DNA of 64,000 nucleotides from Sediminibacterium sp. UBA657 (GCA_002299885.1 DBOB01000015.1:5713-69712); one strand, 5' to 3'. Shown: positions 51,232-61,386, counted from the stretch's first letter. Notes: generated by a model from the letters alone, not told the origin. A program made the numbers and translations.

Positions 51232-51978
51232 ATGCTTAAGAAAGAGCGCCAAGAATTCATTTTACACCAATTAAACTTGCATAATAAAATTTTATGTGCG
51301 GATTTAAGCAATAAAATGGGCGTGTCTGATGATACCATCAGAAGAGACCTTCAAGAACTTGCGCTAGAAGATAAATTGATCAAAGTGCATGGCGGCGCAT
51401 TGAGCAAATCATTTCACACGGCCTTTGATAGAAAGATGGTGTATAATTTAGAAGACAAACACATCATCGCACAAAAAACAGCTGCATTAGTTCAGAGTGG
51501 TATGTATATTTTAACTTCTGGAGGTACTTCCATTCTAGAATTTGCAAAATCTTTAGACAGTAACTTAAATGCCACATTTTTTACTTGTAGCCTTAATGCT
51601 GCCATTGAATTTGCACACCACCCTAGTATCGAAGTGGTGATGATTGGTGACAAAGTTTCAAAAGACTCCATGTTAACAACAGGTGCTAGCGCAGTGCAAA
51701 CCATCGAATCCATACAAGCAGATTTATGTATTCTTGGTATCAATTCTTTAGACACTCAATTTGGACTCAGTGAAAACGACTGGGAAGTAGTTCAAATTAA
51801 AAAGGCAATGATTAAAGCTTCCAAAAAAACAATTTGCATCGGCATTTCTGAGAAATTGAATTCTCAGCAAAAAATTAAAGTAGCCAACCTCGACGAGATT
51901 GATATTTTAATTACAGAGCTGGACCCCAACCATCCAACACTGTTGCCATTTAAACACAAGGGATTAACCATTTATTAA
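51232..51978 (+). CDS. DeoR-family transcriptional regulator
   Basis: A 248-residue regulator from the ATG at 51232. The N-terminal winged helix is typical of DeoR (KKERQEFILHQLNLHNKI, MGVSDDTIRRDLQEL). The C-terminal DeoRC domain resembles a sugar-phosphate isomerase fold (LTSGGTSILEFAKSL) and would sense a phosphosugar. A TTG at 51214 would add six residues, but DeoR proteins usually start at this ATG. The gap to susC is only 16 bases, so it probably controls the operon, perhaps in response to MurNAc-6-P or GlcNAc-6-P. Confidence 0.92.
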   Translation: MLKKERQEFILHQLNLHNKILCADLSNKMGVSDDTIRRDLQELALEDKLIKVHGGALSKSFHTAFDRKMVYNLEDKHIIAQKTAALVQSGMYILTSGGTSILEFAKSLDSNLNATFFTCSLNAAIEFAHHPSIEVVMIGDKVSKDSMLTTGASAVQTIESIQADLCILGINSLDTQFGLSENDWEVVQIKKAMIKASKKTICIGISEKLNSQQKIKVANLDEIDILITELDPNHPTLLPFKHKGLTIY

Positions 51979-51994
51979 TATTAAAAAATCAGTT

Positions 51995-54900
51995 ATGAGA
52001 CTAAAAAAAACAAGCAAGCTATATATGGCAAAGCTTATGATGATTTTGGTTTTGCTGTCTGGTTTTTGTATCGACACAATTGCCCAAACAATAATTAGCG
52101 GTAAAGTATCGAATCAAAAAGACAACAGCGGAATTGAAGGGATTTCAATTGTTATCAAAGGAACACGTAATGGTGCCACTTCTGATAACGTTGGTGGATT
52201 CTCTTTAAAATTAAATAACAACAACGCTGTTACATTAGTAGCGAGCGGGGTTGGATTTAAGACACAAGAGTTGAACGTGGATCCAAGTAAAATGGCTACT
52301 GGATTGAATATTGTTCTAACAGAACAATATTCAAAATTAGATGAAGTAGTGGTTACTGGTACATCTGCTGGAACTACTAAGCGTCAATTAGGAAGCTATA
52401 TTAGTAGTGTAAATGCAGAAGATTTAACCAAGGGCGCAACTGGAAACGTATTAGCGGCTTTACAAGGTAAAACTGCCGGTGCGCAAATTATCCAAAACAG
52501 TGGAGATCCTGCTGGTGGTATGTCTGTTCGTTTAAGAGGTATCAGTTCTGTGTTATCTTCTTCTGAGCCTTTGTACATTGTTGATGGAGTGATTATCAAC
52601 AACGCAACCAACAGAGTAACGAACACTTCGAGCAACTATGATGGTGGTAATTTTGTTGGAAGCATTGGCCAAAACAGAATGGTGGATATCAACCCTGCCG
52701 ACATCGAAAGAATAGAGGTTTTGAATGGTGCTGCAGCTGCTGCTACTTATGGTAGTAGAGCGAATGCCGGTGTAATTCAAATTTTCACAAAAAGAGGTAA
52801 ATCAGGTGCAGCTAAAGTAAGTTTCTCAACTACTTACATGAACAGCAACTTAAGAAAGAAATTAGATGTAAATAATTCTCCTGTTAAATTCGGTGGACCA
52901 ACAGATGGCCCAGGTGCATTGACACAAGATATCTTAACGCCAGCTGCAACTAATACAACTAGTGTAACACGTTATGACTACCAAGATTATATTTTCCGTA
53001 ATGCTTCTGGTACAGATAATACTGTTTCGGTGAGTGGTGGAAATGATAAAACAAAATACTATTTTGGTGGATCTTATTTCTACAATCAAGGTATCATCCA
53101 AAATACAGATTTTCAAAGATTTAGCTTTAGATCAAATATTGATCAAGTGATCAATAAGTGGTTGAGCATGAATTTAGGTTTAAACTATACCAATTCATCT
53201 GCTAATGAAAAGCCTGATGGACAATCATTCTTCTCTCCTACTAACTCTGTGACCATCATTGGTAACTTCCATGATATTTGGACAAGAGATGCCAATGGTA
53301 ATATTAAAGCAGTTGGTGAAAGAGGTAGAGTAAACCCAGTATCAGTTATAGAAGATATCAAGCAAAGACAAACAACAAATCGTTTGATTGGAAGCTTTGG
53401 AATGAAAATGAAAGCTGCAAAAGGCTTGACTTTTGATTACTTAATGGGTATCGATAATTATGCACAAAACGGAACCACTTATATTCCTCCATTTGCATAC
53501 AATGCAAGTCCAGGCTTCTTTGGTGGTGGTCCAACTTTAGATCCTACACAAAATGGATATTCAAGTGTTGGTACTAATAATTTCTTCCAAATCAACCATG
53601 ATTTAACTGGAAATTATACAGTAGATATCACTAAAGACTTTAATTCAACCACTCAAGTTGGTTTTTCTCAACAGTATGAAAAAAGCAACTACGCTTTAAT
53701 TCAAGGTAGAGGTTTTGCGCCTTTCATTGAAACTGTAAACGGAGCTTCTACCCCATTACCTGGCGTAGATGATCGTAGTGAGATTTCAATTTCTGGTGTT
53801 TATATCCAACAAAACTTTAAGTTAAAGAATCAATTTTTCTTAACTGGTGCTGTTCGTCGTGACGCATCTAGCGTATTTGGTGCGAACCAACGTAACCAAA
53901 TTTATTCTAAAGCAAGTGCGAGTTATGTAATTTCTAGTACTGAATTTTGGAATGAATTAGCTATTGCTAAAGCATTTGATTTAGTGAAAGTTAGATTGGC
54001 TTATGGTGAAAGTGGAAACTTAACAGGTATTGGTGCTTATTCTAGATTCAACACTTATAGCTCTAACTCTTTCTTAGGTAGAAGTGCATTGAACTCAAGT
54101 TCAACACTTGCAAATGAAAATGTAAAACCAGAAAGACAATCAGAGATTGAATATGGTCTTGATTTAGGTATGTTGAATAACAGAATTGGTTTGACAGTGA
54201 ACGTGTACAATAAAAAAGTAACCGATTTATTAATCAACAGACAATTAGCACCAACCAATGGATTCGCTAGTTTGTTAGATAACTTTGGTGCTTTAGAAAA
54301 CAGAGGTTATGAAGTGATGTTAACCTTAGTTCCAGTTCAGAACAAAGATTTGAAATGGGAAATGACCACTATCTATAACAGAAATAGAAATAAAGCAACT
54401 AAAATTGGACAAGCTTTAACCCTATTCTCTACAAACTCTGGTACACCAATCGGTATCGTTGAAGGTCAACCAATCGGTATTTTCTATGGTACTTATTTTG
54501 CTAGAAATGCAGATGGTACATTTATTGTGAATGCAGCAAATATTCCTCAAACTGCAAGAGGTACACAAACTAGTGTATTGAATCCTACCGAAAATTTAAA
54601 TAATGCAGGTAATGTATTAAGAAGAGTGATCGGTGATCCTAATCCAGATTATACAGCAAGTTTAGTGAATGAAGTAAGTTACAAGAAATGGAATTTCCGT
54701 GCTCAATTAGATGCGGTTCAAGGTGTAGATGTATTCAATGCCGATTTCAGAACTAGACAAGGTGTTGGTAATGGTAAAGTTGCTGAACAAGAGCAAAGAG
54801 GTATTTTACCAAGAGGTTATATCAGCGGTATTTATGCAATTGAAGAGTGGAGAGTAGATGATGGTTCATTTGTAAAATTGCGTGAATTATCTGTGAGCTA

Positions 54901-55096
54901 TAATGTTGGTAAATTGAAATTCATCAATAACCTTAGTATCAATTTTAGCGGAAGAAATCTTATTTCATGGGATAATTACAAAGGATACGATCCAGAAGTT
55001 AACTCTGGTGGTCAAAGCACTTTGTTAAGAGGTATTGACTTTGGTGCTACGCCTATCCCTCGTACTTTCAGTTTTGGTATCAAAGCTGATTTTTAA
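51995..55096 (+). CDS. SusC/RagA-family TonB-linked outer-membrane transporter
   Basis: A 1033-residue SusC-like transporter. After the signal peptide (to about 31) come a CarbopepD_reg-like domain (about 32-115), a TonB plug with VVVTGTSAG, the SusC-specific AALQGKTAGAQIIQNSGDPAGG segment in pieces, and GVIQIFTKRGKSG, then a barrel ending GIKADF. It works with the SusD protein encoded 25 bases downstream. The operon context (MurQ) suggests a peptidoglycan-derived ligand. Confidence 0.96.
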   Translation: MRLKKTSKLYMAKLMMILVLLSGFCIDTIAQTIISGKVSNQKDNSGIEGISIVIKGTRNGATSDNVGGFSLKLNNNNAVTLVASGVGFKTQELNVDPSKMATGLNIVLTEQYSKLDEVVVTGTSAGTTKRQLGSYISSVNAEDLTKGATGNVLAALQGKTAGAQIIQNSGDPAGGMSVRLRGISSVLSSSEPLYIVDGVIINNATNRVTNTSSNYDGGNFVGSIGQNRMVDINPADIERIEVLNGAAAAATYGSRANAGVIQIFTKRGKSGAAKVSFSTTYMNSNLRKKLDVNNSPVKFGGPTDGPGALTQDILTPAATNTTSVTRYDYQDYIFRNASGTDNTVSVSGGNDKTKYYFGGSYFYNQGIIQNTDFQRFSFRSNIDQVINKWLSMNLGLNYTNSSANEKPDGQSFFSPTNSVTIIGNFHDIWTRDANGNIKAVGERGRVNPVSVIEDIKQRQTTNRLIGSFGMKMKAAKGLTFDYLMGIDNYAQNGTTYIPPFAYNASPGFFGGGPTLDPTQNGYSSVGTNNFFQINHDLTGNYTVDITKDFNSTTQVGFSQQYEKSNYALIQGRGFAPFIETVNGASTPLPGVDDRSEISISGVYIQQNFKLKNQFFLTGAVRRDASSVFGANQRNQIYSKASASYVISSTEFWNELAIAKAFDLVKVRLAYGESGNLTGIGAYSRFNTYSSNSFLGRSALNSSSTLANENVKPERQSEIEYGLDLGMLNNRIGLTVNVYNKKVTDLLINRQLAPTNGFASLLDNFGALENRGYEVMLTLVPVQNKDLKWEMTTIYNRNRNKATKIGQALTLFSTNSGTPIGIVEGQPIGIFYGTYFARNADGTFIVNAANIPQTARGTQTSVLNPTENLNNAGNVLRRVIGDPNPDYTASLVNEVSYKKWNFRAQLDAVQGVDVFNADFRTRQGVGNGKVAEQEQRGILPRGYISGIYAIEEWRVDDGSFVKLRELSVSYNVGKLKFINNLSINFSGRNLISWDNYKGYDPEVNSGGQSTLLRGIDFGATPIPRTFSFGIKADF

Positions 55097-55121
55097 TCTT
55101 TAATTCAATAAATCAAGAAAA

Positions 55122-56414
55122 ATGAAAAAGATACAATATATATATCAATTCGCTTTCTTACTGGGGATACTGTCCCTTGCTAGTTGTAAGAAAGATTTCC
55201 CAAATCCGAATGCACCAACCACCGATCAGGTGTTTAGTTCTGCAAGAGGTTTAGTGGGAGTGAACATTGGTGCTCAAAGGGTTTATTCTTTTGGTGGCGC
55301 TAGTGTGCTTTATGGAATGGTAACTGCAAATGGTTTTGCAACCAATGAAGTTATTTTGATGAATGCTGGTAACGTGGCAGAGTTTCAATTTAGCAGAGGC
55401 GGATCTACGGTAGATAATACCAACACTGTTTTAGCGAATATTTGGACCAACTCTAATAAAGTGATCTATGATGCGAACACAGTGCTTGCTGCTGCTGCTA
55501 ATGTAAATGACAAAGGCTATGCAAGTGGTTTAATTGCACATGCATCTATCTTAAAAGCATTGGCAATGGGAACACTTTCTATGTTTTGGGAACAAGTACC
55601 AGAGGGCATAGGTTCTAATGTCAAATTTAGAGGCAGAATGGAAGGATATGATGCTGCTATTGCCACAATCAATAGTGCATTAAGTACACTTAGTTCTACG
55701 CCTGTGAGTGCAGCATATTTATCTGATGCTACTCCTGGTATTGATTACGTGAATACTTTAAATGCACTTAAAGCAAGGTATTTATTGTACACTGGTAAAA
55801 ATGCAGATGCACTAACAGCAGCAAATTTAGTAGACCTTACAAAAAGATCTACTTTCAACTATGATGCAATTAGTACAAATCCAATCTTCACAACTGCAAC
55901 AGCAACGAATAATGTTTTCCAAGCAATTGATTCTACTTTAGGATTACCAACAACATTAGCGCCTGCATTAACAGATGGTCGTATTGCATTTTATACTTCA
56001 ATCAATGCTACTATTGCTCCAAGATACAGAATCAATGGATTTTATAACAGCACTACCACTGCTATCCCTATTTACTTACCAGGTGAGATTATGCTTATCA
56101 AAGCTGAAGCAATGGCAAGAACAAATAATTTAACAGGTGCATTGGCTGAGTTAAATAAAGTCATTACTAAAACTGCTACTGCAGATATATACAGAGTTGG
56201 TGCTGGATTGACCGCTTCAACTGCGAGCACATCTACAGAGATTCTTGAAGAAATTTACAAAAATAGATGTATCGAATTGTATATGTCAGGTTTGAAACTA
56301 GAAGACATGCGTCGTTTTGGAAGACCTCTTACTGAAAGAAAGAGAAACTTTTTCCCTTATCCATTTAGAGAAAGAGATGGCAATCCAAACACACCGTCAG
56401 ACCCTAGTTTTTAA
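55122..56414 (+). CDS. SusD/RagB-family surface lipoprotein
   Basis: A 430-residue SusD-like lipoprotein (lipobox LASC, Cys22; then KKDFPNPNAPT). The helical TPR-like body includes LKALAMGTLSMFWEQVPEG. The C-terminal EEIYKNRCIELYMSGLKLED is the usual SusD motif before MRRFGRP. It caps the SusC transporter and binds substrate. It is shorter than many SusD proteins (usually 450-600), suggesting a small ligand. Confidence 0.95.
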   Translation: MKKIQYIYQFAFLLGILSLASCKKDFPNPNAPTTDQVFSSARGLVGVNIGAQRVYSFGGASVLYGMVTANGFATNEVILMNAGNVAEFQFSRGGSTVDNTNTVLANIWTNSNKVIYDANTVLAAAANVNDKGYASGLIAHASILKALAMGTLSMFWEQVPEGIGSNVKFRGRMEGYDAAIATINSALSTLSSTPVSAAYLSDATPGIDYVNTLNALKARYLLYTGKNADALTAANLVDLTKRSTFNYDAISTNPIFTTATATNNVFQAIDSTLGLPTTLAPALTDGRIAFYTSINATIAPRYRINGFYNSTTTAIPIYLPGEIMLIKAEAMARTNNLTGALAELNKVITKTATADIYRVGAGLTASTASTSTEILEEIYKNRCIELYMSGLKLEDMRRFGRPLTERKRNFFPYPFRERDGNPNTPSDPSF

Positions 56415-56430
56415 TTTAAAAAAGAATTGA

Positions 56431-57255
56431 ATGGATAAGTCATTTATACGTATAACAGAATCGAATTCTAACTATGATCATATTGAAAATTTCAGCACCA
56501 CTGAGATTTTACAAAATATCAATGCAGAAGACAAAAAAGTGGCTTATGCGGTCGAACAAGTTATTCCAACAATTCAGACTTTGGTAGACTCAATAGTGGG
56601 AAAGTTATCGAATGGGGGACGCCTATTCTATATCGGAGCAGGAACGAGTGGCAGACTAGGTTTAGTAGATGCAAGTGAATGCCCTCCTACTTTTGGGGTA
56701 CCAAATGATTTAGTGATTGGGATTATAGCAGGAGGTCACCAAGCCATGTTTCAGGCTGTTGAAAATGCCGAAGACGATATGGAACAAGCTTGGAAAGACT
56801 TACTGGATTTTGATATTAGCAATCAAGATGTCGTAATTGGTATTGCTGCAAGTGGAACGACTCCTTATGTAATAGGTGGCCTTCAAGCTTGTAGACAACA
56901 TCGAATTACAACAGGTAGTATTAGCTGTAATATGAATAGTCCAGTGTCTGCCCATGCCGACTTCCCTATTGAAGTAGTGGTTGGTCCTGAATTTATTACT
57001 GGCAGTACGAGAATGAAAAGTGGTACCGCACAAAAAATGGTACTGAATATGATTTCAACTGCTGTCATGGTAAAACTTGGTCGCATCAAAGGAAATAAAA
57101 TGGTCAATATGCAGTTAACGAATCAAAAATTATTTGATCGTGGTGTAAAAATGATCGTAGACGAATTACATTCAATTGATGCAACAAAAGCAGCTGAACT
57201 TTTAAGCACACATGGATCTGTAAAAAAATCCATTGAAGCATTTCAGTTAAAATAA
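56431..57255 (+). CDS. murQ: N-acetylmuramic acid 6-phosphate etherase
   Basis: It cleaves the lactyl ether of MurNAc-6-P, giving GlcNAc-6-P and lactate. The 274-residue SIS-fold protein has FYIGAGTSGRLGLVDASECP, GVPNDLVIGIIAGG, AVENAEDD (catalytic Glu region), GIAASGTTPYV and TGSTRMKSGTAQKM. It is the last gene of the DeoR-SusC-SusD-MurQ operon, 16 bases after susD, and converges on anmK across a terminator. Confidence 0.97.
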   Translation: MDKSFIRITESNSNYDHIENFSTTEILQNINAEDKKVAYAVEQVIPTIQTLVDSIVGKLSNGGRLFYIGAGTSGRLGLVDASECPPTFGVPNDLVIGIIAGGHQAMFQAVENAEDDMEQAWKDLLDFDISNQDVVIGIAASGTTPYVIGGLQACRQHRITTGSISCNMNSPVSAHADFPIEVVVGPEFITGSTRMKSGTAQKMVLNMISTAVMVKLGRIKGNKMVNMQLTNQKLFDRGVKMIVDELHSIDATKAAELLSTHGSVKKSIEAFQLK

Positions 57256-57271
57256 GTAACCCCCCATTACT

Positions 57272-57304
57272 AAAAAGCCTTCCCAATTCTGGGAAGGCTT
57301 TTTT
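57272..57304. terminator. Bidirectional terminator between murQ and anmK
   Basis: A stem of at least 13 pairs (AAAAGCCTTCCCA / TGGGAAGGCTTTT) with loop ATTC, bordered by A-rich and T-rich runs, works on both strands. It ends the rightward operon and the leftward anmK. Confidence 0.92.
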
Positions 57305-57365
57305 ATTTTTAAATGATCTTCATATAAAATCGATAAAAGTTGCGCATTTGAATTTAAAACTAAAA

Positions 57366-58565
57366 CTAGATAGGGAAACTAATCTTACCCATGGTAATCG
57401 GTATTTTGGTCGCATGACCGCCTGCAAATAAAGGTGTTCCAGCTACCGCTTCATTGGCTAATAATGCAAATAAGATGGCTTCCTTCGCGTCTGGGTTAAT
57501 GCCAATCATATCTGAAGAATATAATGTTGCATCGGGTAATAAATTAGTTAGATGCCCCATCAACACCGGATTGTGCATCCCTCCTCCACTGCTATACATA
57601 TTGAATTTAGTTCCAGCTGGAATACTAGATTGTATGCAGTCTGCAATGGTTTCTGCAGAAAAACGATTTAAGGTGGCCATCACATCTTCCTTAGACAAGT
57701 CTTCTGTCTGACTTGCTTTTTGCGCTTTGGCTAAAAATTCTAAGTTGAATAATTCTGGCCCAATTGTTTTTGGCAAGTCAAGTGTAAAAAATGAATGTGC
57801 TTTTAGTTCGAATAATAAAGCTGTATTGATATTTCCAGCAGTTGATATTGCACCGTCTTTGTCATATGCCAATGGTGCAAAATGAGTTCTTGTATAGGCA
57901 TCCATTAATGTATTACCAGTACCTGTATCGGTTGAAAATACTTGATCTAAACTACATCCTGCTGCTAAATATGTGAAATTGGCAATCCCCCCCATATTTA
58001 ATAACAACCTATTTTCGGTTGGATGACTACATAAAAGATAATCTCCATAAACCGCTAGTGGTGCGCCCTCTCCTCCTGCAGCGATATGTTTTTGTCTAAA
58101 ATCACTTAGTGTTAAAATACCTGTTGTGACAGCGATATGATCCCCATCTCCAATTTGTAAAGTCGCAGGATCATATTCAGAATTAGGATGTAAAGATTTT
58201 GGTGCATGGTAGATTGTTTGTCCATGACTAGCAATCATGTCTACCGCTTTTGGTTCAATCTTCCATGAAGCCAATGCATCTAAAACCATCTTTCCGTGTT
58301 GCTTGCCAACCCATGCATTTAGTAAACAAAGCGTTTCCAATGCCACCATTTCTTTTGAAAAAATACTTAAAATCTTTTCTTTAAAATCATTGGTATAGTC
58401 AACAGTTGTAAAGGCTTTTAATTCAAATTTGGTGTCCCTTCCAGACCCTTTGATTGAACACAATGCAATATCTAAGCCATCCATGGAAGTACCACTCATT
58501 AAACCAACCACCATGCGCTCTTGCTTAGCTGCGACATTCACTAAATTTTGTATATTCTGGTGCAT
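57366..58565 (-). CDS. anmK: Anhydro-N-acetylmuramic acid kinase
   Basis: It converts 1,6-anhydroMurNAc released by lytic transglycosylases into MurNAc-6-P, the substrate of MurQ. Markers are VVGLMSGTSMDGLDIALCS, ASHGQTIYHAPKS, LQIGDGDHIA, LNMGGIANFTYL and TDTGTGNTLMD. With 399 residues it is slightly longer than usual. The N-terminal 17 residues before MVVGLMSGTS may not all be translated. It is convergent with the murQ operon. Confidence 0.96.
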   Translation of the reverse strand: MHQNIQNLVNVAAKQERMVVGLMSGTSMDGLDIALCSIKGSGRDTKFELKAFTTVDYTNDFKEKILSIFSKEMVALETLCLLNAWVGKQHGKMVLDALASWKIEPKAVDMIASHGQTIYHAPKSLHPNSEYDPATLQIGDGDHIAVTTGILTLSDFRQKHIAAGGEGAPLAVYGDYLLCSHPTENRLLLNMGGIANFTYLAAGCSLDQVFSTDTGTGNTLMDAYTRTHFAPLAYDKDGAISTAGNINTALLFELKAHSFFTLDLPKTIGPELFNLEFLAKAQKASQTEDLSKEDVMATLNRFSAETIADCIQSSIPAGTKFNMYSSGGGMHNPVLMGHLTNLLPDATLYSSDMIGINPDAKEAILFALLANEAVAGTPLFAGGHATKIPITMGKISFPI

Positions 58566-58675
58566 TTTATGGATCGTTTTATCCTCCTCAAGATACTAAA
58601 GACCAAGCTTAATTCAAACTAGTTAAAAGTTTTTCACACTCTTGTAAGTCAATCATTTATACCCCTTAATCCACT

Positions 58676-58683
58676 TAACTTTG
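58676..58683 (+). promoter_or_regulatory. Bacteroidota-type -7 promoter element of the Gfo/Idh gene
   Basis: TAACTTTG matches TAnnTTTG and lies 17 bases before the start codon at 58701. No convincing -33 element was assigned. Confidence 0.55.
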
Positions 58684-58700
58684 CCCCATAATTATTTTGT

Positions 58701-59690
58701 ATGCTTAAAGTAGGTGTTTTTGGTGTGGGGCATTTAGGAAAATTTCATTTGAACAATTGGAAACAGATTCCAACAGTAGAATTGATTGGTTTTTTTGACC
58801 CTAATAATGAAGCTGCTGCAGAAGTAGAAAAGACCTACGGCATCAAAAGATTTATGGATGAAGCCGAATTGATTGCTGCTGTGGATGCCATTGATGTGGT
58901 AACCCCTACTCATTTACATTTTCCAGTTTGTGAAATGGCTATTAAGATGGGGAAACATGTTTTTGTAGAAAAACCTATGGCCAACACAATAGAAGAAGGT
59001 AAAAAGATCATGCATATGGTCAAAGAAGCCAACGTTAAATTACAAGTGGGGCATGTGGAAAGATTCAATCCAGCATTTACAGCATTAAAAAACGAAACAT
59101 TAAATCCTTTGTTTATTGAAGTGCATCGATTGGCTCAATTTAATCCTAGGGGAACAGAAGTGAGTGTAATTTTAGACTTAATGATACATGATATTGATAT
59201 CATCTTAAGCATTGTAAAAAGTGATGTAAAAAATATTTCGGCAAGTGGTGTAGCAGTTTTAACAGATACACCTGATATAGCGAACGTGCGTATTGAATTT
59301 AATAATGGTTGTGTTGCTAATTTAACTAGTAGCAGAATCAGCATGAAAAAAATGCGTAAAATTAGACTCTTTCAAAAGGATGCCTATATTGGTATTGATT
59401 TTTTAGAGAAAAATACAGAAATCATCAGGTTAAAATTGCCTGAGGAAGCTGACGCATTTTCATTTGATATCGAAACACACCAAGGCACTAAGACCATCAC
59501 TATTTCTAATCCTGTGGTTGAAGAAGGCAATGCTATTTTAAGTGAGTTAAGCAGTTTTGTTGAAGCAATTGAAAATGATAGCCCTACTGTTGTCAATGAA
59601 ATTGATGGTTATTTAGCAATGGAAGTTGCACATCAAATTTTGGATAAAATAAGTAAGTCCGCTTCTGTAGTGAATCAGTCGGCAGACTAA
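58701..59690 (+). CDS. Gfo/Idh/MocA-family NAD(P)-dependent oxidoreductase
   Basis: A 329-residue protein. The Rossmann motif is GVFGVGHLGKFHLNNW, then VVTPTHLHFPVCEMAIKMGK, and HVFVEKPMANTIEEG carries the conserved EKP of the family. VGHVERFNPAFTAL and DLMIHDIDIILSI follow; the latter holds the catalytic-type His. Related proteins oxidise or epimerise sugars or act on UDP-sugars in envelope synthesis. The substrate is not deducible. It overlaps the ispD 3' end by four bases. Confidence 0.92.
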   Translation: MLKVGVFGVGHLGKFHLNNWKQIPTVELIGFFDPNNEAAAEVEKTYGIKRFMDEAELIAAVDAIDVVTPTHLHFPVCEMAIKMGKHVFVEKPMANTIEEGKKIMHMVKEANVKLQVGHVERFNPAFTALKNETLNPLFIEVHRLAQFNPRGTEVSVILDLMIHDIDIILSIVKSDVKNISASGVAVLTDTPDIANVRIEFNNGCVANLTSSRISMKKMRKIRLFQKDAYIGIDFLEKNTEIIRLKLPEEADAFSFDIETHQGTKTITISNPVVEEGNAILSELSSFVEAIENDSPTVVNEIDGYLAMEVAHQILDKISKSASVVNQSAD

Positions 59691-60367
59691 TCTTTAGATG
59701 CTCTTTTGGCTAAAATGTATTCTGCAATGGCTAAGTCTAAAGGCCTTGTGATTTTGATATTTTCATACTCCCCTTCTATTAAATACACTTCCTTTCCACT
59801 GGCTTCAAGCACATTGGCTTCGTCTGTAAAGGACGGCTGATAGACTTGTTCAAAGGCTTTCTTTAACAAAGCTGCATTGAAAGTTTGCGGCGTTTGTATC
59901 ATCATCACATTTGCTCTGTCCACCACATGGTGTTTTGTGCCTTCTGTAATTCTAATCGTATCTGTTGAGGAGACTGCTGGTATAGCGGATCCTTTTTCTA
60001 CTGCTTGCTGATAGCATCTTTGAATTAAATCTGGTGTTAATAAGCAACGTACTGCATCATGCACGAATACAATAGATGCAGGGTCTGCCTGAGCCAATCC
60101 ATTTTTTACAGATTGAAAACGTGTATCACCTCCAGCAACAAACTGAAAAGACTGACTAAGTCCACTTGATGCAATTATATTTTCTCCTTCATGAATATAA
60201 TCTGCTGGTAAAACAATCACAAAATTGATATCAGAAAATGCTGATATAAATTGGTCTATGGTGTGCAATAAAATAGATTTCCCTTCAATGGCTAAAAATT
60301 GTTTAGGCAATGTAGTCCCCATTCTTTGTCCCGTTCCCCCAGCTACGATAATGGCTGTTTTTTTCAT
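59687..60367 (-). CDS. ispD: 2-C-methyl-D-erythritol 4-phosphate cytidylyltransferase
   Basis: It activates MEP with CTP in the non-mevalonate isoprenoid pathway. The 226-residue protein has the CTP-binding IIVAGGTGQRMGTTLPKQFL, FVHDAVRCLL and the dinucleotide-turn AIPAVSSTDTIR, with QTPQTFNAALL near residue 155. It follows the PfkB-kinase gene by 8 bases on the same strand. Confidence 0.95.
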   Translation of the reverse strand: MKKTAIIVAGGTGQRMGTTLPKQFLAIEGKSILLHTIDQFISAFSDINFVIVLPADYIHEGENIIASSGLSQSFQFVAGGDTRFQSVKNGLAQADPASIVFVHDAVRCLLTPDLIQRCYQQAVEKGSAIPAVSSTDTIRITEGTKHHVVDRANVMMIQTPQTFNAALLKKAFEQVYQPSFTDEANVLEASGKEVYLIEGEYENIKITRPLDLAIAEYILAKRASKD

Positions 60368-60375
60368 GATCTATT

Positions 60376-61386
60376 TTACGAGTGCGATGTAACTAATAAT
60401 TTTTCTACTTCTTTTGCCAATAAGGTTTTATTAATTGGTGCAGTGCCAACCAATTCGCAAACCAATCCGCCCGCTATATTTGCAATTTCAGCCGCCAATG
60501 TCATATCTTTTGAATAAGCATAAACGAGTGAAGCCACAGCGATAACGGTATCTCCAGCACCACTCACATCTGCGATGTTGCGGATATGTGTCGGGATTAA
60601 TTGTTGTTTATTTTCTTGTGCAAAATAAACCCCATGTTCTGATAAAGTGATAAATGAGATAGTATGATGCATTGCTGCATACAAAGCCTGATGGACTTGT
60701 TGCATATTTGCAAGATCAATTGATGGCACCTCTATTTTCAATCCCTCTTTCACCTCTTTTAAGTTGGGTTTAAATATGGTACAATTTTTATAGGCTAAGA
60801 AATTCTTTTGCTTTGGATCTACTGCTGTTGGAATCCCTTTTTGATTGCAATAAGTAATGATAGACTCTATGATTGCAGGTGTTAGTACCCCTTTATTGTA
60901 ATCCTCTAAAATGATCAATGCGGGTTGCTCTTTTTCTACGTAAGCATAAAAATTATCCAATAATGCTTTGGACTCCTCGGGATTGATATCGTGGGTATCT
61001 TCATGGTCTAAACGCATCATTTGTTGATTGCGTCCCATGATCCTTACTTTATTGGTAGTCACCCTGGATGCACTGGAATAAATATATTGTGTATTGATAC
61101 CTTCTGCCTTTAAAAGCGCATTTAAGTCGCTTCCCTCAGTGTCTTTACCAACTACGGCAAACAAGGTTGTAGGCGCTCCTAAGGCCCTTAAATTAAGTGC
61201 TACGTTGGCTGCACCACCTACCCTTGTTTCCTTACGTTGAAGGGAAACAATTGGCACAGGTGCTTCTGGTGAAATACGGTCTACACCACCCCACCAATAG
61301 GTATCCAACATGATATCTCCTACTACTCCAATTTTTGTTGTAGCAAAGCCCTCGAATAATTGTTTAAATTGATTTAGATCCATCAT
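60376..61386 (-). CDS. RfaE1-type D-glycero-beta-D-manno-heptose-7-phosphate kinase
   Basis: A 336-residue PfkB-family kinase. GVVGDIMLDTYWWGGVDRIS and PEAPVPIVSLQRKETRVGGA are the N-terminal signature of RfaE domain I (HldE kinase domain or HldA). ADVSGAGDTVIAVA is the PfkB anion-hole motif with the catalytic Asp. There is no nucleotidyltransferase domain, so the ADP-transfer step must be done by another gene. It likely serves LPS-core heptose synthesis. It starts adjacent to the permease stop. Confidence 0.92.
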   Translation of the reverse strand: MMDLNQFKQLFEGFATTKIGVVGDIMLDTYWWGGVDRISPEAPVPIVSLQRKETRVGGAANVALNLRALGAPTTLFAVVGKDTEGSDLNALLKAEGINTQYIYSSASRVTTNKVRIMGRNQQMMRLDHEDTHDINPEESKALLDNFYAYVEKEQPALIILEDYNKGVLTPAIIESIITYCNQKGIPTAVDPKQKNFLAYKNCTIFKPNLKEVKEGLKIEVPSIDLANMQQVHQALYAAMHHTISFITLSEHGVYFAQENKQQLIPTHIRNIADVSGAGDTVIAVASLVYAYSKDMTLAAEIANIAGGLVCELVGTAPINKTLLAKEVEKLLVTSHS

